From a bacterium (GTDB lineage Bacteria > Pseudomonadota > Gammaproteobacteria > Burkholderiales > Burkholderiaceae_C), in assembly GCA_030824555.1 (NCBI GenBank), contig JAVBXK010000132.1:1-35253 (forward strand): a stretch of DNA of 35,253 nucleotides. Direction: 5' to 3'. This document shows positions 25,088 through 32,681 of this stretch, piece by piece. Position 1 is the first letter of the stretch. Each line of letters begins with the position of its first letter. The position numbers and the translations under genes are program-made. The notes below the pieces were generated by a model. That model had not been told where the DNA came from. It did no database searches and saw only the letters and a list, made by a program, of their open reading frames with translations.

Positions 25088-25396
25088 ATGCGCGTGATTG
25101 CGAAAAGCACACTCAAGAAATTCTGGGAACAACCCGCACATGCCGACGCCCGTGGTGCCTTGCAAAGCTGGCACGACGAGGCTTTGCAAGCGGCCTGGCA
25201 AACGCCGCAAGACATCAAAAACCATTACCGGCATGCGAGCCTGTGTGGCAACAATCGTGTGGTGTTCAACGTGGCAGGCAACAAGTACCGTTTGGTGGTC
25301 GAGGTGCAGTACCAGGCGGGCATTGTGTGGGTCAAGTTTGTGGGCACACATGCCCAGTACGACAACATCGATGTGGAGACCGTGAATGAACATTAA
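25088..25396 (+). CDS. higB: Type II toxin HigB (HigB_toxin / RelE-superfamily mRNA interferase)
   Basis: 102 residues matching the HigB toxin family in length and motifs: MRVIAKSTLKKFWEQPAHADA, then WHDEAL, then WQTPQDIKNHYRHAS, then NRVVFNVAGNKYRLVVEV, then VKFVGTHAQYDNID. Members cut mRNA on the ribosome; the conserved basic and aromatic C-terminal residues (FVGTHAQYD) are present, so it looks active. It precedes and overlaps its antitoxin by 11 bp, the toxin-first order typical of higBA. It lies at the right end of the AT-rich accessory region and may help maintain it. Confidence 0.9.
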   Translation: MRVIAKSTLKKFWEQPAHADARGALQSWHDEALQAAWQTPQDIKNHYRHASLCGNNRVVFNVAGNKYRLVVEVQYQAGIVWVKFVGTHAQYDNIDVETVNEH

Positions 25397-25745
25397 GCCC
25401 ATCCGTTCCGATGAAGACTTGCACGCCGCTTTCGCCCGGCTGGAGTCGGTGTTTCAGGCCCCTCAAGGCACACCTGAGGCCGACGAAATGGAAGTTTTGG
25501 TCGCCCTGATCGAGTCGTACGAGAACAAACACCACGCCATTGGCCCGGCAGACCCCGTGGATGCCATCAAATTCCGCATGGAGCAGCAAGGCCTGCAACC
25601 CAAGGACATGGAGCCCTACATCGGGTCCAGCGGGCGTGTGTCCGAGGTGCTCAACCGCAAGCGCCGCCTGAGCCTGCGAATGGTGCAACGCTTGCACCAT
25701 GGGCTGAGCATTCCTTACGAGAGTTTGCTGTCTGGGGCTGCCTGA
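25386..25745 (+). CDS. higA: Antitoxin HigA (XRE-type)
   Basis: 119 residues. The N-terminal 60 form an acidic helical toxin-binding region (IRSDEDLHAAFARLESVF, then EADEMEVLVALIESYE). The C-terminal half is a helix-turn-helix (DAIKFRMEQQGLQPKDMEPYIG, then SGRVSEVLNRKRRLSLRMVQRLHHGLSIPYESLL). The start overlaps the end of higB by 11 bp, so translation is probably coupled. It neutralises HigB and is expected to repress the promoter upstream of higB. Confidence 0.9.
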   Translation: MNIKPIRSDEDLHAAFARLESVFQAPQGTPEADEMEVLVALIESYENKHHAIGPADPVDAIKFRMEQQGLQPKDMEPYIGSSGRVSEVLNRKRRLSLRMVQRLHHGLSIPYESLLSGAA

Positions 25746-25908
25746 CTACAATTCTTCGGTCCGGATCTTGCAGGGCCACTGAAACGAAAGTGTGATGGCT
25801 GGCCGCATGCGTCTGAACGGCGTGATTTGGCCCTGAATGGGGCACGGTTTGGCGTAGATGTTCCCGGTTTGACCCCCTCTTTTTTCATTTTCTGGAGAGA
25901 TGTGCACC

Positions 25909-27087
25909 ATGAAGAAGCAAGTCTTGGCTTTGGCAGCTGTGGCCGTTTTGTTGGCCGCCTGTGGCAAAAAGGAAGAACCCGCGCCGGCACCCGCTGCTGC
26001 GCCCGCACCGGCTGCTGCACCCGCAGCACCACCACCTCCCCCTCCTCCTCCAGCCGAAGAGAAGGTGCTGAACATCTACAACTGGCCCGACTACGTGCCA
26101 GAGGGCATGGTGGCCGTGTTCGAGAAGGAAACCGGCATCAAGGTCAACTACGACACTTTTGAAACCAACGAAGCCCTGCACGCCAAACTGGTGGCGGGCA
26201 ACACCGGCTACGACATCGTGGTGCCGGGTGTGGTGTTTGCCAAGCCGCAAATCGAAGGCGGCCTGTTCCAGCCGCTTGACAAAGCCAAGCTGACCAACCT
26301 GAAAAACCTCGACCCTGCGGTCATGTCTGTGTTGGCCAAGGCCGACCCCGACAACAAGTACCTGACCCCCTGGGCCTGGAGCTTCACCACCGTCGGCATC
26401 AACAAAACCAAGGTTGAAAAGGCCCTGGGCAAGCTGCCCATGCCCGAAAACGCCTGGGACCTGGTGTTCAAGCCCGAGTACACGGCCAAGCTCAAGAGCT
26501 GCGGCATCGCGTACCTGGATTCGCCCACCGAAATCCTGCCCGTGGCGCTGCACTACGTGGGCAAAAACGCCTACAGCAACGACGCAGCCGACTACAAGGT
26601 GGCCACCGACATGCTGGCCAAGGTGCGCAAGGACATCCGCCTGTTCAGCTCGACCATGATCGACGACCTGGCCGGTGGCAAGGCCTGTGCCGTGATCGGC
26701 TGGGCGGGTGACATCAACATCGCCGCAGGCCGTGCTGCCGAGAACAAGAGCAAGGACGTGATCGAAGCGTTGCTGCCTTCCACCGGTGCCACCGCGTTCT
26801 TTGACACCATGGCCATCACCAAGGATGCCAAGCACCCACAGAACGCCCACGCCTTCATCGACTTCTTCCTGCGCCCCGAAAACGCTGCGGCCATGGCCAA
26901 CGACATGACCTACAACAGCGGCAACCTGGCTGCCAAGGACAAGATCAAGCCTGAAATTGCCGGCAACAAGTCCATCTTCGTGGACGCCGAGTACATGACC
27001 GGCAAGATGATTGCGCCCAGCAGCTTCAGCAATGAAGCCCGCGAAGCACTGGCCGCTGCCTACAACGCCTTCAAAAAAGGCAAGTAA
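25909..27087 (+). CDS. Polyamine ABC transporter substrate-binding lipoprotein (PotF/SpuD-like)
   Basis: 392 residues. Residues 1-18 are a lipoprotein signal (VAVLLAAC, lipobox LAAC, Cys18). An Ala/Pro-rich tether follows (about 24-48) ending in eight consecutive prolines (41-48). The mature domain begins VLNIYNWPDYVPEG, the hallmark of putrescine/spermidine binding proteins; FEKETGIKVNYDTFETNE, YDIVVPG and the TGATAFFDTMAITKDAKHPQNAHAFIDF segment agree. ATG 25909 is chosen over 25900 because of the GGAGAG at 25893-25898. Most PotF homologues are soluble periplasmic proteins, so the lipid anchor and P8 tether are unusual; P8 should make translation EF-P dependent. It is followed by a strong hairpin terminator, then the ATPase and permeases. 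Confidence 0.9.
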   Translation: MKKQVLALAAVAVLLAACGKKEEPAPAPAAAPAPAAAPAAPPPPPPPPAEEKVLNIYNWPDYVPEGMVAVFEKETGIKVNYDTFETNEALHAKLVAGNTGYDIVVPGVVFAKPQIEGGLFQPLDKAKLTNLKNLDPAVMSVLAKADPDNKYLTPWAWSFTTVGINKTKVEKALGKLPMPENAWDLVFKPEYTAKLKSCGIAYLDSPTEILPVALHYVGKNAYSNDAADYKVATDMLAKVRKDIRLFSSTMIDDLAGGKACAVIGWAGDINIAAGRAAENKSKDVIEALLPSTGATAFFDTMAITKDAKHPQNAHAFIDFFLRPENAAAMANDMTYNSGNLAAKDKIKPEIAGNKSIFVDAEYMTGKMIAPSSFSNEAREALAAAYNAFKKGK

Positions 27088-27121
27088 GCCACGCGTTGCC
27101 TGACACCAGCAGGTGACCACC

Positions 27122-27160
27122 AGGGCTGTTCGTACACCGCGTATGAACAGCCCTTTTTGT
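27122..27160 (+). terminator. Rho-independent terminator/attenuator between the binding protein and ATPase genes
   Basis: agggctgttc (27122-27131) pairs perfectly with gaacagccct (27145-27154). The stem extends inward by four pairs including one G-U, leaving the 5-nt loop accgc. A T5 run starts at 27154. Partial termination here would make binding protein mRNA exceed that of the membrane components, as is common in ABC importers. Confidence 0.85.
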
Positions 27161-27197
27161 TTGCATTTGTCATTTCCCGACCAGCCAAGGAACCCAC

Positions 27198-28313
27198 ATG
27201 GCCGACAAGCCCGCTGAAAAAGTGCCCCGCGAGCGTTACCTCGAAACGCAGAAACTGGTGAAACGCTTCGACGAAGCGGTGGCGGTGGACGAGGTGTCGC
27301 TGTCGGTGGGGAAGGGCGAAATTTTTGCGCTGCTGGGCAGCTCGGGCTGCGGCAAATCCACCCTGCTGCGCATGCTGGCGGGGTTTGAAAAGCCCACGTC
27401 GGGGCGCATTTTGCTGGGCGGACAGGACGTGGCCGACCTGCCACCTTACGACCGGCCCGTGAACATGATGTTCCAGAGCTATGCGCTCTTTCCGCACCTG
27501 GACATCTGGGAGAACGTGGCCTTTGGCCTGAAACGCGAAGGCCTGCCCAAGGACGAAGTTCAGCGCCGCACCGGCGAAATGCTCGACCTGGTGCAACTGG
27601 GCACCTTTGCCAAACGCAAACCCCACCAGTTGTCGGGCGGACAGCAACAGCGCGTGGCGCTGGCGCGCAGCCTGGCCAAAAAGCCCAAACTGCTGCTGCT
27701 GGACGAGCCGCTGGGCGCACTCGACAAAAAACTGCGCGAGCAAACGCAGTTCGAGCTGGTCAACATCATCGAAAAAGTGGGCGTGACCTGCGTGATGGTC
27801 ACGCACGACCAGGAAGAGGCCATGACCATGGCCAACCGCATTGCCGTCATGAGCAAAGGCCGTGTGCTGCAGGTGGGCACGCCAAAGGAAATTTACGAGT
27901 ACCCGGCCAACCGTTTCGTGGCCGATTTCATCGGCAACGTGAACCTGCTGGAAGGCAAGCTCACGGTGGACGAGGCCGACCACTGCGCCGTGGGCACGGC
28001 CATTGGCGAGGTGCAGGTGGGCTACGGCATCAGCGGCGCGGCGGGCATGAATGTGGCCGTGGCGGTGCGTCCCGAGAAGGTCAGCATTGCCAAAGCGCGC
28101 CCGGTCGGCATCACCCACAACCTGTTTGCGGGAAAAGTGAAGGAAATCAGTTACTTCGGCTCGTACAACAACTACATCGTGGTCACGCCGCAGGGCACCA
28201 AGGTGAAGATCACCGAGCCCAACGGCTCGCGCCACGAGCTGCTGGACATCACCTGGGAAGACGATGTGTGCTTCTGGTGGGACGACACTGACGCCGTTGT
28301 GCTGCGTGATTGA
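27198..28313 (+). CDS. potG: Polyamine ABC transporter ATP-binding protein (PotA/PotG-like)
   Basis: 371 residues. Walker A is GSSGCGKST, the Q-loop is MMFQSYALFPHL, the signature is LSGGQQQR, Walker B is LLLLDEP and the switch His is in VTHDQEEAM. The C-terminal 110 residues are a TOBE-type domain (VAVRPEKVSIAK, then GKVKEISYFGSYNNYIV), as in PotA/PotG. A cytoplasmic subunit that powers import by the two permeases downstream. It starts with ATG 27198 after the intergenic terminator (ccaaggaa Shine-Dalgarno at 27185-27192). Confidence 0.92.
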   Translation: MADKPAEKVPRERYLETQKLVKRFDEAVAVDEVSLSVGKGEIFALLGSSGCGKSTLLRMLAGFEKPTSGRILLGGQDVADLPPYDRPVNMMFQSYALFPHLDIWENVAFGLKREGLPKDEVQRRTGEMLDLVQLGTFAKRKPHQLSGGQQQRVALARSLAKKPKLLLLDEPLGALDKKLREQTQFELVNIIEKVGVTCVMVTHDQEEAMTMANRIAVMSKGRVLQVGTPKEIYEYPANRFVADFIGNVNLLEGKLTVDEADHCAVGTAIGEVQVGYGISGAAGMNVAVAVRPEKVSIAKARPVGITHNLFAGKVKEISYFGSYNNYIVVTPQGTKVKITEPNGSRHELLDITWEDDVCFWWDDTDAVVLRD

Positions 28314-28328
28314 GCAAGGAGGCCCCGC

Positions 28329-29309
28329 GTGAACCCCCTTCCCACGTTTTTCCCTGCCACCCCACCCCGCACAACCCGGCTGGTGCCCAAGTCCCAGCGC
28401 GGCTTCGTGGCCATGCCGGGCAAACGCTTCGTCATCGGCGTGCCGTTCGGTTGGTTGACGGTGTTCTTTTTGCTGCCATTCCTGATCCTGCTCTACATCA
28501 GCTTCGTGGACATGGGTGGCGACATCCACCCCTTCAAGCCGCTGTGGGATTCGCAGACCGGTGTGCTGCACCTGAAGTACGAAAACTACTGGACCATCTT
28601 CAAAACCGACTGGGACGGCGCGCTGTTCCAGACGCTGTACATCGAGGCCTATCTGCGCTCGGTGGTGTATGCCTTTGTCACCGCGCTGCTGTGCCTGGTG
28701 GTGGGCTACCCGTTTGCGTACTTCATTGCACGATCGCCCGCTTCGGTGCGCCCTGCCTTGCTGATGCTGGTGATGCTGCCGTTCTGGACCTCGTTTTTGC
28801 TGCGTGTGTACGCGTGGAAGGGCATCCTGGCCGACCAGGGCGTGCTCAACCAGTTGCTGATGGCGCTGGGGGTGACCAGTGAGCCCATCCAGATGCTGTA
28901 CACCAACGTGTCCATGCTGCTGGGCATGACCTATGTGTACCTGCCCTTCATGGTGCTGCCGCTGTACGCCAACCTGGTGAAGATGGACTTCCGCCTGCTG
29001 GAAGCCGCTTACGACCTGGGCACCACGCCGTTCAAGGCGTTCTGGCTCATCACGGTGCCGCTGTCCAAGGCCGGGATCATTGCCGGGTTCATGCTGGTGT
29101 TCATCCCGTCGGTGGGCGAGTTCGTGATTCCCAGTCTGCTGGGTGGCCCGGAAAACATCATGATCGGCCGCGTGGTGTGGGACGAGATGTTCACCGCCAA
29201 CAACTGGCCGCGTGCCTCGGCGCTGGCGGTGGTGATGATCGGGCTGATCGTGGTGCCGCTGGCGCTGTACTACCACTACACCGCCGAGCAGGATGACAAG
29301 CCGAATTGA
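28329..29309 (+). CDS. potH: Polyamine ABC transporter permease (PotB/PotH-like)
   Basis: 326 residues with about six membrane helices. The first is at about 38-60 (FGWLTVFFLLPFLILLYISF). The coupling EAA-type loop is LLEAAYDLGTTPFKAFWLITVPLSKAGI. The start is GTG 28329 with a perfect AAGGAGG at 28317-28323; it begins 15 bp after the ATPase stop, so the two are co-transcribed. An N-terminal cytoplasmic extension of about 35 residues rich in Pro/Thr/Arg is present. The C-terminal end YYHYTAEQDDKPN is typical of PotH-like proteins. Confidence 0.92.
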   Translation: MNPLPTFFPATPPRTTRLVPKSQRGFVAMPGKRFVIGVPFGWLTVFFLLPFLILLYISFVDMGGDIHPFKPLWDSQTGVLHLKYENYWTIFKTDWDGALFQTLYIEAYLRSVVYAFVTALLCLVVGYPFAYFIARSPASVRPALLMLVMLPFWTSFLLRVYAWKGILADQGVLNQLLMALGVTSEPIQMLYTNVSMLLGMTYVYLPFMVLPLYANLVKMDFRLLEAAYDLGTTPFKAFWLITVPLSKAGIIAGFMLVFIPSVGEFVIPSLLGGPENIMIGRVVWDEMFTANNWPRASALAVVMIGLIVVPLALYYHYTAEQDDKPN

Positions 29310-29319
29310 GCTTGTGAGC

Positions 29320-29362
29320 AATAGCAAACAATCCATATACATCAAGCGGTGAAGGCCTTTTT
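29320..29362 (+). repeat. Dispersed 45-bp repeat, copy D
   Basis: It reads aatagcaaacaatccata, then tacatcaagcggtgaaggcc, then ttttt. It fills most of the 56-bp gap between the two permease genes and ends just before the ATG of the second, so it provides that gene's leader. Confidence 0.75.
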
Positions 29363-29365
29363 AAT

Positions 29366-30202
29366 ATGAAACCGTGGTTGGAAAAACACTTTGGCAAAGC
29401 GTGGATGGCGCTGGTGTACCTGTTTTTGTACCTGCCGCTGTTCTTCATGATCGTGTTCAGCTTCAACAGCACCCGGCAGGACGCCAACTTCACCGGCTTC
29501 TCACTGCGCTGGTACGAGGCCCTCACCAAAGACACCAAGCTGGTGGAAGGCTTTTTCCTGTCGCTGAAGGTGGCGGCCGTCACCGGTGTGCTGTCGGCCA
29601 TGCTGGGTACGTTTGCTGCGTTCGTGCTGGTGCGCTACCGGCGCTTCGCCGGGCGCACCGTGTTTTCGGGCATGGTGAACGCGCCGCTGGTCATGCCCGA
29701 GGTGGTCATTGGTCTGTCGCTGCTGCTGCTGATGGTGGGGGCGCAAAACGCGTTCGGCTGGCCCGAGCGCGGGTTCCTGACCATCGTGCTGGGCCACACG
29801 CTGCTGGGCATGGCCTACGGCATGGTGGTCATCCAGAGCCGTTTGATGGAAATGGACCGCAGCCTCGAAGAAGCCGCCATGGACCTGGGCGCACGGCCAC
29901 TGCAGGTGTTTTTCCTGGTCACGCTGCCCAATATTTTCCAGGCCATCCTGGCGGCGTTTTTGCTCAGCTTCACGCTCAGTTTTGACGACGTGGTCATTTC
30001 AGAGTTTCTGTCAGGCCCCGGCGTGAACACGTTGCCGCAGGTCATCTTCGGTTACGCCCGCCGGGGCATCAACCCCACCATTTACGCGGCAGCCACGCTG
30101 CTGATTGCCACGGTGACGGTGGTCATCGTGGGCTACAGCGTGTGGGTGGCGCGGCAAACACGGCGGCGCGAGCGTGAAATGGCCGCTGCCCTGCGGGGTT
30201 AA
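29366..30202 (+). CDS. potI: Polyamine ABC transporter permease (PotC/PotI-like)
   Basis: 278 residues with six predicted helices. The first is at about 10-32 (WMALVYLFLYLPLFFMIVFSF). Then comes NSTRQDANFTGFSLRWYEAL, common in PotI-type permeases, and the coupling loop SLEEAAMDLGARPLQVFFLVTLPNIFQ. It pairs with the upstream permease to form the membrane channel. No Shine-Dalgarno is obvious before the ATG; the spacer is the dispersed repeat with its T-run, so translation here may rely on coupling or on an atypical site. Confidence 0.92.
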   Translation: MKPWLEKHFGKAWMALVYLFLYLPLFFMIVFSFNSTRQDANFTGFSLRWYEALTKDTKLVEGFFLSLKVAAVTGVLSAMLGTFAAFVLVRYRRFAGRTVFSGMVNAPLVMPEVVIGLSLLLLMVGAQNAFGWPERGFLTIVLGHTLLGMAYGMVVIQSRLMEMDRSLEEAAMDLGARPLQVFFLVTLPNIFQAILAAFLLSFTLSFDDVVISEFLSGPGVNTLPQVIFGYARRGINPTIYAAATLLIATVTVVIVGYSVWVARQTRRREREMAAALRG

Positions 30203-30250
30203 GCCCCAGCCCAACCCCCCACCGAGGGGGCAGCGGCTACGCTTGGCGAC

Positions 30251-32167
30251 ATGGTCCCCATTCCCACCCCCGCTCCCTCGGTTTCCAGCTTTGCGTCCGT
30301 GACCACCGCCACCCCATTGGAAGCGGTTGCGCATGGGGCCGCGTCGCCCTCTGCCCCCGCCAGCCTGATGCCGGGCCTGCAGCACCTCTACGCCAGCCAG
30401 TTGCCCGAGCTGTGCGTGGCCTCTCGGCCCGCCCGTGCGCCCCGGCCTGCGTTGCAAGTGTTCAACCACGCGCTGGCCCTTGAACTGGGTTGGCCCACCG
30501 AGGCGCTGGATGGGCCGCTGGGGGCCGAGCTGTTCTCGGGCAACGCCGTGCCCGACAGTGCGCAAACCGTGGCCCAGGGCTACGCCGGGCACCAGTTTGG
30601 CGGTTACTCGCCCCAGTTGGGCGATGGCCGGGCACTGCTGCTGGGCGAGGTGCGCGACGCCGCAGGCCAGCTGCGCGACGTGGCCTTCAAAGGCTCGGGC
30701 CGCACGCCGTTTTCGCGCGGGGGCGACGGCAAAGCCGCCCTCGGGCCGATGCTGCGCGAGTACCTGGTCAGCGAAGCCATGCACGCGCTGGGTGTGCCCA
30801 CCACCCGCTCGCTGGCCGTGGCCACCACCGGCGAGCGCATCCGGCGCGACAGCGGCGCCGTGCCCGCAGCCGTGTTGACCCGCGTGGCCGCCAGCCACAT
30901 CCGCGTGGGCACCTTCCAGTGGGTGGCTGCGCAGGGCGACGAAGCCATGCTGCGCCGACTGGCCGACTTCACGCTGGCCCGGCACTTTCCCGAATTGACG
31001 CCCCAAACGGCCCCGGTGCGGGCCGAAGCTGCTGCGTCAAGCCAGGCAGCCCCATCCGCCCACGCCACCCAGTTAACCCCATCCACCCAGTCTATCCAGG
31101 CCGCCCAGCTGGTCCAACCTGCCCAGCCCACGCCAGCCGCCACCTACCTGGCCCTGCTGGCCGCCGTGTGCCAGCGCCAGGCCGCGCTGGTGGCGCAGTG
31201 GATGGGCGTGGGTTTTGTGCATGGCGTGATGAACACCGACAACATGACCCTGTCGGGCGAAACCATCGACTACGGCCCCTGCGCCTTCATGGAAGCCTGC
31301 GACGCGGACACCGTGTTCAGCTCCATCGACCACGGCGGGCGCTACGCCTGGGGCAACCAGCCCGGCATTGCCCGCTGGAACCTGACCCGCCTGGCCGAAA
31401 CCCTGCTGCCCCTGCTGCACCCAGACGTGGACGAAGCCGTGGCGCTGGCGGGTGGGGTCATTCACCAGTTCTCTGCGGCCTACCAATGCCAGTGGCTGGC
31501 CGTGATGCGCGCCAAACTGGGGCTGGTGGGTGGCACAAAGGCGGTGGACGATGCTGGTGCAGAGGGTGCAGATGTCGCACGGGTTGCAGCGAGTGAAGAG
31601 GTTGGTGGGGTTGCCGGGGGCCCTGGCAGCGCAGACGACGAAGCCGACCTGGCCCTGATTCAAGGCTGGCTGACCGCCCTGCAAGGCCAGGGCGCTGACT
31701 GGACGCTGGCCCACCGTTACCTGTGCGACGTGGCCGAGGCCGTGTCGAGCACGGTGACCGCTGCCATGGCCGCCACAGCCACCCATGCCGACGCCCCACT
31801 GCCCACGACGCCTGCACGGGCATCTGCCGCCAGCTTCGCGCACCAGCGGCTGGCAAACCTGTTTGCCGACCCGGCGGGCCTGGCCGCCTGGCTGCCCCGC
31901 TGGCAAGCCCGTCTGTTGCGCAACCCCAGTGGCCACCCGCCAGACTGGGCCAACGCCATGCGCCGCGCCAACCCCATTTACATTCCGCGCAACCAACTCG
32001 TGGAAGAAGCCCTGAGCGCTGCCAGTGACGACGGCAACCTGGCCCCGTTCCATGTGCTGCTGGCCGTGGTGCAACACCCGTTTGACGAAGTACCTGGGCA
32101 TGAGCGCTATGCCCAACCCGGCCAACCTGAACACGTGCAGGGTTACCGCACCTTCTGTGGTACCTGA
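30251..32167 (+). CDS. selO: SelO-family protein adenylyltransferase (YdiU/UPF0061)
   Basis: A pseudokinase that transfers AMP to Ser/Thr/Tyr of target proteins. 638 residues, longer than the roughly 480 of typical bacterial SelO. Conserved motifs: GYAGHQFGGYSPQLGDGRALLLGE, KGSGRTPFSRGGDGKAALGPMLREYLVSEAMHALGVPTTR, FVHGVMNTDNM and DYGPCAFME, with a terminal YRTFCGT that keeps the Cys which is selenocysteine in animals. The extra length comes from an N-terminal extension and two low-complexity Ala/Gln/Pro or Ala/Gly/Glu inserts (about 257-297 and 430-465). The start is ATG 30251 or, with a closer match to the family, ATG 30368 (MPGLQHLYAS); neither has a clear Shine-Dalgarno. It lies 48 bp after the permease gene, with no obvious link to polyamines. 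Confidence 0.9.
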   Translation: MVPIPTPAPSVSSFASVTTATPLEAVAHGAASPSAPASLMPGLQHLYASQLPELCVASRPARAPRPALQVFNHALALELGWPTEALDGPLGAELFSGNAVPDSAQTVAQGYAGHQFGGYSPQLGDGRALLLGEVRDAAGQLRDVAFKGSGRTPFSRGGDGKAALGPMLREYLVSEAMHALGVPTTRSLAVATTGERIRRDSGAVPAAVLTRVAASHIRVGTFQWVAAQGDEAMLRRLADFTLARHFPELTPQTAPVRAEAAASSQAAPSAHATQLTPSTQSIQAAQLVQPAQPTPAATYLALLAAVCQRQAALVAQWMGVGFVHGVMNTDNMTLSGETIDYGPCAFMEACDADTVFSSIDHGGRYAWGNQPGIARWNLTRLAETLLPLLHPDVDEAVALAGGVIHQFSAAYQCQWLAVMRAKLGLVGGTKAVDDAGAEGADVARVAASEEVGGVAGGPGSADDEADLALIQGWLTALQGQGADWTLAHRYLCDVAEAVSSTVTAAMAATATHADAPLPTTPARASAASFAHQRLANLFADPAGLAAWLPRWQARLLRNPSGHPPDWANAMRRANPIYIPRNQLVEEALSAASDDGNLAPFHVLLAVVQHPFDEVPGHERYAQPGQPEHVQGYRTFCGT

Positions 32168-32257
32168 GCAAAAGACGGCCTGCCCGTCAGGTCCGCTTCC
32201 GCTGGACCAAGCCAGGCACCACCGCCGGACGTGTCTGACCGCACACCCTCATTGCCC

Positions 32258-32497
32258 ATGACCCCGCTCACGCTTCACCCCGTCAATATCAACGTCTGCC
32301 AGGTGCGCGATGCCCAGGGGCAACTGGTGGGCAGCCTGAAACTCATCGGCAACCGTTGGAAATTCAAAGCCATCGGCCACGGCTCAGGGGGCGAGCTGAT
32401 TCCCGGCGGCGGGCCGTTCACCCACTGCCACAACACGGTGTTCGAGGCGCTGGATGTGGCGGCGGTGAATGCGGGGCTTTCAAGAAACACTGGATAA
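32258..32497 (+). CDS. Small conserved-looking hypothetical protein (79 aa)
   Basis: It reads MTPLTLHPVNINVCQVRDAQ, then GQLVGSLKLIGNRWKFKAIG, then ELIPGGGPFTHCHNTVFEALD. A GTG at 32231 would add nine residues (MSDRTPSLP) and is an alternative. Composition suggests a small cytoplasmic beta-rich protein; the CHN motif with a second Cys near the N-terminus could bind a metal, which is a guess. I do not recognise a named family. It starts 90 bp after selO. Confidence 0.6.
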   Translation: MTPLTLHPVNINVCQVRDAQGQLVGSLKLIGNRWKFKAIGHGSGGELIPGGGPFTHCHNTVFEALDVAAVNAGLSRNTG

Positions 32498-32527
32498 AAA
32501 ATGCCTCTGTCGCTTTGCCAGTATGGA

Positions 32528-32565
32528 GTTGTTGCTATGAATATAAAATATATATAGCAAACAAC
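32528..32565. terminator. Hairpin between convergent genes, overlapping repeat copy E
   Basis: gttgttgctat (32528-32538) pairs with atagcaaacaac (32554-32565) with one bulged base, across an AT-rich 15-nt loop. It lies between the small plus-strand gene and the minus-strand oxidoreductase operon and could end transcription from both sides. T-tracts are poor on the plus strand. Confidence 0.4.
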
Positions 32566-32596
32566 CTATATGAATAAAGCGGCAGGGGCACTTTTT
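32553..32596 (+). repeat. Dispersed 45-bp repeat, copy E
   Basis: It reads tatagcaaacaacctatatg, then aataaagcggcaggggca, then cttttt, nearly the same head as copy D. It lies in the 184-bp gap between convergent genes. No gene is seen in the rest of the gap; a small perfect hairpin (gtccgc-tct-gcggac, 32616-32630) follows. Confidence 0.75.
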
Positions 32597-32681
32597 GTTG
32601 TGATTGAACTGACATGTCCGCTCTGCGGACCTGACGGCCCAGACCCGCCGCCGTCTACCTTGGTCCACCCGTCCTCGGTAC

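Noticed and set aside
27060-29345. 761-codon antisense frame under the transporter genes
   Set aside because: Same shadow effect (His/Gln/Arg-rich); the plus strand encodes clear ATPase and permease proteins.
32184-32637. 13-bp inverted repeat (ccgtcaggtccgc at 32184 and its complement at 32625) flanking the small hypothetical gene
   Set aside because: Several 13-bp inverted matches are expected by chance in a window of this size; there is no transposase and no target duplication.
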